From Streptomyces fildesensis (GTDB lineage Bacteria; Actinomycetota; Actinomycetes; Streptomycetales; Streptomycetaceae), in NCBI RefSeq assembly GCF_016107395.1, contig NZ_JAAIKO010000030.1, forward strand, positions 38,153-102,152: 64,000 bases of DNA. Direction: 5' to 3'. Each line of letters begins with the position of its first letter. Positions within the stretch are counted from its first letter, which is position 1. The position numbers were made by a program, and so were the translations under genes. Below the pieces are notes generated by a model. It did not search any database, was not told the DNA's origin, and saw only the letters and a program-made list of their open reading frames with translations. Positions 57,950 through 64,000 of this stretch are shown piece by piece.

Positions 57950-60322
57950 TTGAAGAATCTTCGCAGCAACATCAGACCCGCCACCCTCGCGGTGGCGCTC
58001 ATCGCACTCGGTGCGATGGCGATGCCCGCGACCTTGGCCGCAGCCGCTCCCGCGGCGGGCAACGAGGCGCAGGCGAGCCACGATCCGATGCAGGCGCCGA
58101 CCGGCAAGGCGCCGGCCGGCACCAAGGCCAAGGTCGACGACGACCGTCTCGGCCCGCTCGGGCGCGAGCAGGCGGTACGCCGGCAGGACGCCCTGCAGAA
58201 GGTGATCGCGGGGGACCTCACGGTCCAGGACAGTGGCCGCTCCAAGGTCGCCAAACTCAGCGCGGGCAAGTACGTCGAGCTGAGCCGCGAGAAGACCGAC
58301 AAGATCTTCGTGATCCTCGCCGAGTTCGGCGACAAGGTCGACCCGCAGTACGGCGGCACCGTCGGACCGCTGCACAACCAGATAGCGGAACCCGACCGTT
58401 CCACGGACAACAGCACCGCCTGGCGGAAGGACTACAACGCGCAGTCCTTCCAGGACCTCTACTTCTCCCACGACCCCAAGAAGGAGTCGGTGGCGAAGTA
58501 CTACGAGAAGCAGTCCTCCGGCCGCTACTCGGTCAACGGCGAGGTCTCCGACTGGGTCAAGGTCGACTACAACGAGGCCCGTTACGGCAACAACAAGTGC
58601 GGCGCCACCAACTGCGCCACCGTCGAGGACCTGGTCCGCGACGGCACCGCGCAGTGGGCCGCGGACCAGAAGGCCAAGGGCCGCACCGCCGCGCAGATCA
58701 AGACGGACCTCGCCCAGTACGACCAGTGGGACCGTTACGACTTCGACCACGACGGCAACTTCAACGAGCCCGACGGTTACATCGACCACTTCCAGATCGT
58801 GCACGCGGGCGAGGACGAGTCCGCGGGCGGCGGCGTCCAGGGCACCGACGCGCTGTGGGCCCACCGCGGTTACGCCTACCAGGGTGACGAGGGCTTCACC
58901 GGCCCGGCCGGCAACCAGCTCGGCGGCACCCCGATCGGCGACACCGGCATCTGGGTCGGCGACTACACGATGCAGCCGGAGAACGGCGGCCTGGGCGTCT
59001 ACGCCCACGAGTACGGCCACGACCTCGGCCTGCCCGACCTGTACGACACCACGTACATCGGCGAGAACGGCACCGCCTTCTGGTCGCTGATGTCGTCCGG
59101 CTCCTGGCTCTCCAACGGCACCACCGACATCGGCTCGCTGCCCGGTGACATGGACGCCTGGGACAAGATGCAGCTCGGCTGGCTGAAGTACGACACCGCC
59201 AAGGCCGCCAAGCTCTCGACGCACAAGCTCGGCGTCGCCGAGTACAACACGAAGGACCCGCAGGGTCTGGTCGTGACGCTGCCGTCGAAGAGCGTCACCA
59301 CGGCGATCACCACGCCCTTCGCGGGCACCAAGCAGTGGTGGAGCGGCGCCGGCAACGACCTGCGCAACACCCTGACCCGCCACGTCGACCTCACCGGCAA
59401 GACGTCCGCGGCCCTGTCCTTCAAGGGCTGGTACGACGCCGAGGACGGCTACGACTACCTCTACACCGAGGTGTCCACCAACGGCGGCGTCAACTGGGCC
59501 CCGATCGACGGCACCATCGACGGCCAGCCCATCACCCGCAACGGCAGCGGCCGTCCGGCCATGACCGGCACCACGGGTGGCTACAAGGACATGAACTACC
59601 CGCTCGACGCCTTCGCCGGCCAGCAGATCGAGCTGCGCTTCCGCTACCGCACCGACGGTGGCGTCGCGCAGAAGGGCTTCGCGGCCGACAACCTGACGAT
59701 CACCGCCGACGGCGCCGCCGTCTTCACCGACGGTGCCGAGGGTGACGACAACGGCTGGACCGCGAACGGCTTCAGCCGCTCCGAGGCGTCCTTCACCAAG
59801 TCGTACCCGCAGTACTACATCGCGGAGAACCGCGAGTACGTCAGCTACGACAAGGTCCTGAAGACCGGTCCTTACAACTTCGGGTTCGGCGCCGCCGCCC
59901 CGAAGAAGGTCGAGCACTACGCGTACCAGAACGGCCTGCTGATCTGGCTCTGGGACACCTCGCAGCTGGACAACAACGTCGGCGAGCACCCCGGCCACGG
60001 CCAGATCCTGCCGATCGACGCCCACGCCAAGCCCGACGCCTGGTCCGACGGCGCGCTGTTCCGCAACAAGATCCAGTCCGCGGACTCCACCTTCGGCTGG
60101 TACCCGACCGACGCCCTCACCGCGCACAAGAACGGTGTCGCCACGACGATCAAGTCCAAGCCGGGCGTCCCGGTCTTCGACGACCGTCACGGCACGTACT
60201 GGTACGACACCAACCCGTACGCGAGTGTCCAGGTGCCGAACACGAATACCCGCATTTCGATCCTGTTCGACTCCCCGAACGGACAGAACACGATCGTCGC
60301 GGTCAGCCCTGCGGGTCGCTGA
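57950..60322 (+). CDS. Secreted M6 (immune inhibitor A type) metalloprotease
   Basis: A 790-residue secreted zinc protease. The signal peptide is seen at RPATLAVALIALGAMAMPATLAAAAPA. A propeptide of about 90 residues precedes the M6 domain, with KIFVILAEFGD and DHFQIVHAGEDESAGGG. The zinc site is HEYGH at 353-357 in VYAHEYGHDLGLPDLYD, followed by the FWSLMSSGSW loop. The C-terminal half has MAM/VAM-like beta domains. TTG 57950 is preferred because GGGGAGG lies ten bases upstream and the signal peptide then has normal length; ATG 57914 would put 12 odd residues before it. It probably degrades host or environmental proteins, as usual for this family. Confidence 0.92.
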   Translation: MKNLRSNIRPATLAVALIALGAMAMPATLAAAAPAAGNEAQASHDPMQAPTGKAPAGTKAKVDDDRLGPLGREQAVRRQDALQKVIAGDLTVQDSGRSKVAKLSAGKYVELSREKTDKIFVILAEFGDKVDPQYGGTVGPLHNQIAEPDRSTDNSTAWRKDYNAQSFQDLYFSHDPKKESVAKYYEKQSSGRYSVNGEVSDWVKVDYNEARYGNNKCGATNCATVEDLVRDGTAQWAADQKAKGRTAAQIKTDLAQYDQWDRYDFDHDGNFNEPDGYIDHFQIVHAGEDESAGGGVQGTDALWAHRGYAYQGDEGFTGPAGNQLGGTPIGDTGIWVGDYTMQPENGGLGVYAHEYGHDLGLPDLYDTTYIGENGTAFWSLMSSGSWLSNGTTDIGSLPGDMDAWDKMQLGWLKYDTAKAAKLSTHKLGVAEYNTKDPQGLVVTLPSKSVTTAITTPFAGTKQWWSGAGNDLRNTLTRHVDLTGKTSAALSFKGWYDAEDGYDYLYTEVSTNGGVNWAPIDGTIDGQPITRNGSGRPAMTGTTGGYKDMNYPLDAFAGQQIELRFRYRTDGGVAQKGFAADNLTITADGAAVFTDGAEGDDNGWTANGFSRSEASFTKSYPQYYIAENREYVSYDKVLKTGPYNFGFGAAAPKKVEHYAYQNGLLIWLWDTSQLDNNVGEHPGHGQILPIDAHAKPDAWSDGALFRNKIQSADSTFGWYPTDALTAHKNGVATTIKSKPGVPVFDDRHGTYWYDTNPYASVQVPNTNTRISILFDSPNGQNTIVAVSPAGR

Positions 60323-60390
60323 CCTGCGTTGATCCAGTGTTCGGCCCACGCCCTCTGGTGGGCGGGGGCCGATCACCGGATTATGTGGGC

Positions 60391-60699
60391 ATGGCAGTCG
60401 GTGGATTCACCAAGCTTCCCAACGGCAACGTCGTCGTCGCTCTCAAGCTGCCCCACCCGGGCGGCGCGGAGGACAGCGTCCGCGTCATCGTGCACGCCCA
60501 GAACCGCCAGCGGGCGCTCACCCGGCTCCGGAATCTCGGCTTCCGGGCGGCCCGGCTCAGCGGCAACACCGAACCGCCGACGCCCGACGAGGTCACCGCC
60601 GTCCTGCACCACCCGGACGGCCTCGTCTGGCGGCACTCCGCGTCCGGCTCGGAAGAGCTCTGGCAGCCCTTCCGGGCCACCCACCGCCGCGCGGGCTGA
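60391..60699 (+). CDS. Small conserved hypothetical protein
   Basis: A 102-residue protein without signal peptide or membrane helix. It has KLPNGNVVVALKLPHPGG and RALTRLRNLGFRAARLSGN, which suggests a small alpha/beta fold, and ends in Arg/Ala-rich residues. I recognise no named domain. It follows the M6 protease gene after 68 bp on the same strand and faces the pncA gene. Coding is supported by codon usage and by lack of a better frame. Confidence 0.75.
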   Translation: MAVGGFTKLPNGNVVVALKLPHPGGAEDSVRVIVHAQNRQRALTRLRNLGFRAARLSGNTEPPTPDEVTAVLHHPDGLVWRHSASGSEELWQPFRATHRRAG

Positions 60700-60780
60700 G
60701 CGGGCGGGCGGTCCCGGCTTCTCCGGCCTCCCGACCCGCTCAGGGCCGCTCAGAGCCGTCCGGGCCCCTCTGCACCGCCC

Positions 60781-61371
60781 TCAGGCCCCGACCGCCGGCT
60801 TGCCCGTCAGCAGGACGCCCGCGGCCAGCAGCTCGGCCAGCGCGCTCTCCGTGGTCGCCGGGGCGACACCCGCCGTCAGGTCCAGCAGCACCTGCGTGAC
60901 GAAGCCCTCCCGGGCCGCGTCCAGGGCCGTGGCGCGCACGCAGTGGTCGGTGGCGATCCCGACCACGTCCACCTCGGTGACGGCCCGCTCCCGCAGCCAC
61001 TCGGTGAGCCCCATGCCGTTCTCGTCCAGGCCCTCGAAGCCGCTGTAGGCGGCCGAGTACGCGCCCTTGTCGAAGACCGCGTCCACGGCGCCGGAGGCGA
61101 CCGCCGGCGCGAAGTTCGGATGGAACCCGACGCCCTCGGTGCCCGCCACACAGTGCACGGGCCAGGACGTCACGAAGTCCGGCCGGTCCGAGAAGTGGTC
61201 CCCCGGGTCGACGTGGTGGTCACGGGTGGCCACCACATGGCGGTAGCAGGCAGTGGCCTGCCCGACGAGATCGGTGATCGCGGCGGCCACGTCCGAGCCG
61301 CCGGCGACCGCGAGGCTGCCGCCCTCGCAGAAATCGTTCTGGACGTCCACGACGATCAGTGCGCGGTGCAT
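60781..61371 (-). CDS. pncA: Nicotinamidase (isochorismatase family)
   Basis: A 196-residue amidase that converts nicotinamide to nicotinate in NAD salvage. Signatures: ALIVVDVQNDFCEGGSLAV with the catalytic Asp, metal-site TRDHHVDPGDHF, the Lys in FDKGAYSAAYSGFEG, and the nucleophile Cys in GIATDHCVRATALDA with the preceding cis-peptide. AGAGGA precedes the ATG. It lies 118 bp after pncB on the same strand, which supplies the next enzyme of the pathway. Confidence 0.95.
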   Translation of the reverse strand: MHRALIVVDVQNDFCEGGSLAVAGGSDVAAAITDLVGQATACYRHVVATRDHHVDPGDHFSDRPDFVTSWPVHCVAGTEGVGFHPNFAPAVASGAVDAVFDKGAYSAAYSGFEGLDENGMGLTEWLRERAVTEVDVVGIATDHCVRATALDAAREGFVTQVLLDLTAGVAPATTESALAELLAAGVLLTGKPAVGA

Positions 61372-61489
61372 TCGCGGTCCTCTTCGGTCGGCTGACCGCC
61401 GTGCGGGGACAGGCGGCACGCGTCGAGCGTAGGGACTCGCGCCGCGATCCGCGACAGTCCCGGCCCCGCCGACCCCGGCGGCCGCCGCG

Positions 61490-62818
61490 TCACACCTGCT
61501 CCGTGGGGAGCACCGGCTCGCCGCGGGAGAGCTGCGAAGCGGACAGCGGCAGCCCCGCGCGCGCCTCGATGTGCCGGGTGCGGGCCGCCTCCAGCGGCTC
61601 ACGGCCGGTGATCTCCCCGCCGCGGACCAGCGGAACCAGCAGCTGCCGGTCCTCGAGCTCCGGCGGCACGGGCCCGGTGCCGACCACCTCCGCCTCCGCG
61701 ACCCCGTCGTCGTCCAGCCGCCGGGCCGCCCACTTACGGCCGCCGACGCTGCTCTTGGCGCCCATCGACTTCTTGGCGACGGCCACCATCGGCGCGTCCG
61801 GCTCGTTCGACGAGGCCCGGGAGACCAGCTTGTAGACCATGGAGCAGGTCGGGTGGCCGCTGCCGGTCACCAGCGAGGTGCCGACCCCGTACGCGTCCAC
61901 CGGCGCCGCCGCCAGCGAGGCGATGGCGTACTCGTCGAGGTCGGAGGTCACCACGATCCGGGTGTTCTTGGCGCCGAGGTCGTCCAGCTGCTGCCGCACC
62001 CGGTGGGCGAGGAGCAGCAGGTCGCCGGAGTCGATGCGGACGGCGCCCAGCTCGGGCCCGGCGACCTCCACGGCGGTACGGACCGCCGACATCAGGTCGT
62101 AGGTGTCCACCAGCAGCGTCGTGCCCCGGCCGAGCGATTCGACCTGGGCGACGAAGGCGTCCCGCTCGGTGTCGTGCAGCAGCGTGAAGGCGTGCGCGGC
62201 CGTGCCGATCGTCGGCAGCCCGTAGCGGAAGCCGGCCGCCAGGTTCGAGGAGGACAGGAAGCCGCCGACGTACGCGGCCCGCGAGGCGGCGACCGCCGCC
62301 AGTTCGTGCGCCCGCCGGGCGCCCATCTCCATCAGCGGACGACCGCCGGCCGCGACCGCCATCCGGGACGCGGCCGCCGCGATGGCGGAGTCGTGGTTGA
62401 GGATCGACAGGATCACCGTCTCCAGGATCACCGCCTCGGCGAAACTGCCCTCCACCCGCAGGATCGGCGAGCCGGGGAAGTACACCTCACCCTCGGGGTA
62501 ACCCCAGATGTCGCCGGTGAAGCGGTACTTGGCCAGCCACTCCAACGTCGGCCCGTCCACCACGTTCTCGCGGGCGAGGAAGTCCAGCACATCGGCGTCG
62601 AAGCGGAAGTTCTCCACCGCGTCCAGCACCCGGCCGGTGCCGCAGACGACACCGTACCGGCGGCCCTCCGGCAGCCGGCGGGTGAAGACCTCGAACACCG
62701 AGTGCCGGTGCGCCGCCCCGCTGCGCAGCGCGGCCTGCAACATCGTCAACTCGTACCGGTCGGTGAACAGCGCGGTGGACGGTACGGCCACCGGCAGCCC
62801 CAGATCTGCAGCGCTCAT
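61490..62818 (-). CDS. pncB: Nicotinate phosphoribosyltransferase
   Basis: A 442-residue enzyme that makes nicotinate mononucleotide from nicotinate and PRPP. The start STALFTDRYELTMLQAALRSG, FEVFTRRLPEGRRYGVVCG, and MEMGARRAHELAAVAASRAAYVGGFLSSSN (with the catalytic His) are characteristic, and RIDSGDL marks the phosphate-binding part. It works with PncA, encoded next in the same direction. A TACTAT hexamer lies eight bases before the ATG and no Shine-Dalgarno is visible. Confidence 0.95.
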   Translation of the reverse strand: MSAADLGLPVAVPSTALFTDRYELTMLQAALRSGAAHRHSVFEVFTRRLPEGRRYGVVCGTGRVLDAVENFRFDADVLDFLARENVVDGPTLEWLAKYRFTGDIWGYPEGEVYFPGSPILRVEGSFAEAVILETVILSILNHDSAIAAAASRMAVAAGGRPLMEMGARRAHELAAVAASRAAYVGGFLSSSNLAAGFRYGLPTIGTAAHAFTLLHDTERDAFVAQVESLGRGTTLLVDTYDLMSAVRTAVEVAGPELGAVRIDSGDLLLLAHRVRQQLDDLGAKNTRIVVTSDLDEYAIASLAAAPVDAYGVGTSLVTGSGHPTCSMVYKLVSRASSNEPDAPMVAVAKKSMGAKSSVGGRKWAARRLDDDGVAEAEVVGTGPVPPELEDRQLLVPLVRGGEITGREPLEAARTRHIEARAGLPLSASQLSRGEPVLPTEQV

Positions 62819-62826
62819 GGAACGGG

Positions 62827-62832
62827 ATAGTA
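62827..62832 (-). promoter_or_regulatory. Candidate -10 element TACTAT of pncB
   Basis: On the minus strand TACTAT is followed by CCCGTTCC and the ATG of pncB. The lack of a Shine-Dalgarno sequence fits a leaderless or very short leader message. Confidence 0.4.
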
Positions 62833-62920
62833 CCCCGACTACTCGTCAGAGTGACGATTTCTCTGCGCTTCCGCGTCCATTTGTGCGAAGCGCCGCCATA
62901 GCGGCAGCATTGGAGGAGTG

Positions 62921-63277
62921 ATGAGTGCCCACCCGTCTCCCGCCCCCGCCCTTCCAAGGACGCGCTCCGCGCGCTGTTCTGTCGCTCCCGCAGAGATCGC
63001 ACGGCCCGAGTCGACCGAGGCCACCTTCGAAGTACCCGACCCGGACGTCCCCTGGGTGACCCTGGTGCACAACGACCCCGTCAATCTCATGAGCTACGTG
63101 ACGTACGTCTTCCAGGCCTACTTCGGGTACTCCAAGGACAAGGCCGTCAAACTCATGAAGGACGTCCACCACAAGGGCCGCGCCGCCGTCTCCAGCGGCA
63201 CCCGCGAAGAGATGGAGCGCGACGTGCAGGCGATGCACGGCTACGGCCTGTGGGCGACCCTGCAGCAGGACCGCTGA
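62921..63277 (+). CDS. clpS: ATP-dependent Clp protease adaptor ClpS
   Basis: A 118-residue adaptor that delivers N-degron substrates to the ClpA/C-type chaperone. The core VPWVTLVHNDPVNLMSYVTYVFQAYFGY contains the N-degron pocket (HNDPVN) and MKDVHHKGRA the second conserved helix. The N-terminal extension of about 40 residues is Pro/Ala/Arg-rich and longer than I remember for other Streptomyces ClpS. GGAGGA stands just upstream of ATG 62921. The stop overlaps the start of the DUF2017 gene (TGATG). Divergent from pncB. Confidence 0.94.
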   Translation: MSAHPSPAPALPRTRSARCSVAPAEIARPESTEATFEVPDPDVPWVTLVHNDPVNLMSYVTYVFQAYFGYSKDKAVKLMKDVHHKGRAAVSSGTREEMERDVQAMHGYGLWATLQQDR

Positions 63278-63810
63278 TGGCCGGCTACTTCGAACCCGCC
63301 CCGGGCGGCGGCGCCGTCATCACCCTCGACACCGTCGAGATCTCCATCCTGCGCAGCCTCGCCGTGCAGCTCCTGGAGATGATCGGCCCGGGGGAGGAGC
63401 CGGTCTCCGACGACCCGCTGGCCGCGCTGTTCCCGCCCGACGGGCCGACGAAGCCCCCGGCCGACCCGGCGCTGGCCCGGCTCTTCCCCGACGCCTACGA
63501 GGACACCGCCCAGTCCTCGGAGTTCCGCCGCTTCACCGAGAACGACCTGCGCACCCGCAAGCGCGAGGACGCGCTGGCCGTGGTCCGCGCGCTCGACGCC
63601 GGCGCCCCTGAGCTGCTGCTCACGCCCGAGGACGCCCGCCGCTGGCTCGGCGCCCTCAACGACCTGCGGCTGACCATCGGCACCCGGCTGGAGGTCACCG
63701 ACGAGGACACCGAGCTCTACCGGCTGCCGGACGACGATCCGCTCAAGCCGATGGTGATGGCGTACCTGTGGCTCGGCGGTCTGCAGGAGACGCTGATCGA
63801 GACGCTGTGA
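63277..63810 (+). CDS. DUF2017 protein
   Basis: A 177-residue actinobacterial protein of the DUF2017 family, cytoplasmic, acidic and mainly helical, with TLDTVEISILRSLAVQLLEMIG, LFPDAYEDTAQSSEFRRFTENDLR and a C-terminal LNDLRLTIGTRLEVT. No enzyme motif is seen. It overlaps clpS by one base in a TGATG junction, so it is translated with ClpS, and this pairing is, as far as I remember, conserved in Streptomyces. A role in ClpS-linked proteolysis is inferred from that alone. Confidence 0.9.
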   Translation: MAGYFEPAPGGGAVITLDTVEISILRSLAVQLLEMIGPGEEPVSDDPLAALFPPDGPTKPPADPALARLFPDAYEDTAQSSEFRRFTENDLRTRKREDALAVVRALDAGAPELLLTPEDARRWLGALNDLRLTIGTRLEVTDEDTELYRLPDDDPLKPMVMAYLWLGGLQETLIETL

Positions 63811-64000
63811 CGTCCGGCATTCGCTCAGCGGACGCTCAAATCCGGATAACGATCATGTCACCGCGATCATCCGGTATGCGGCTTCACTTCACCTTCGGGG
63901 TGTTTTTCCCGTGGCCCGCGTCACATTCCCCTTTTCCGACGGCGTCTCAGCTTGTTATTTATGGTCCGGACTCGAACATCGAGTAGGACACCATCACTCA
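63811..64000. other. Gene-free right end of the window
   Basis: No gene is visible. The stretch is AT-richer than average near its end and contains ATCCGGATAACGAT and GATCATCCGG, which share ATCCGG and GATCAT elements. It is probably the upstream region of a gene beyond the window. Confidence 0.5.

Overview
This is a high-GC actinobacterial chromosome segment and almost certainly Streptomyces. The evidence is codon use with strong third-position G/C, frequent GTG/TTG starts, a tmRNA with an actinobacterial tag, an SsgA-family sporulation protein of the SsgG type, and a gene order that matches, as far as I remember it, the conserved core around pkaA/pkaB, prfB, ftsEX, smpB-ssrA, narK-nnaR, helD, a malic enzyme, hup, murA, hppD, ssgG and clpS. 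Nothing points to a plasmid, prophage or biosynthetic cluster.

Layout. 1-1727: end of a carbohydrate ABC transporter operon (permease cut by the window edge, lipoprotein binding protein). 1905-9619: a phospho-signalling block, an FHA-FtsK ATPase divergent from two transmembrane Ser/Thr kinases, the second carrying an extracellular propeller-like domain. 9771-16602: housekeeping (prfB, ftsE, ftsX, S41 protease, smpB, ssrA), interrupted by a repeat-rich protein with a LAKTG sortase signal. 16631-22813: an MFS exporter and divergent LysR regulator sharing a perfect palindrome, the nitrate porter narK, the HemD-OmpR fusion regulator nnaR, and a CGNR zinc-finger protein. 23034-31933: HelD-type RNA polymerase-associated helicase, malic enzyme, HU, MurA, YqgE, DUF3039 and GH20 hexosaminidase. 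32197-36873: a three-gene xanthine-dehydrogenase-like molybdo-flavo-iron complex with unusual features in two subunits. 36963-40404: tRNA-Cys, a truncated MFS gene, a ribbon-helix-helix/Doc toxin-antitoxin pair and a DEAD-type helicase. 40470-45283: a group of secreted beta-rich proteins, including two tandem paralogues. 45596-54725: IclR regulator, Lon-like protease, a complete quaternary-amine/osmoprotectant ABC transporter operon, a Lrp/AsnC regulator divergent from hppD, an FAD oxidase and ssgG. 54994-63810: two RDD membrane proteins, a small membrane protein, a secreted M6 metalloprotease, NAD salvage genes pncA and pncB, and the clpS-DUF2017 pair.

Several genes (prfB, the S41 protease, the Lon-like protease, the FAD oxidase, the antitoxin, DUF3039, pncB) have a TANNNT-like -10 hexamer six to eight bases before the start codon and most lack a Shine-Dalgarno sequence, the arrangement expected of leaderless mRNAs. 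Strong GC-rich hairpins separate most transcription units.

The parts most worth following up are: the xanthine-dehydrogenase-like complex, whose large subunit seems to lack the catalytic glutamate and whose small subunit has a long N-terminal extension with a duplicated motif; the tandem secreted paralogues, one ending in a WxL-like domain; the Doc-type toxin with Arg in place of the motif His, under a promoter with one-helical-turn repeats; the receptor kinase with a propeller ectodomain; and the short regulatory sequences at 18047, 20659, 27273 and 51547. All functions come from reading motifs by eye and from family knowledge; no database search was run.
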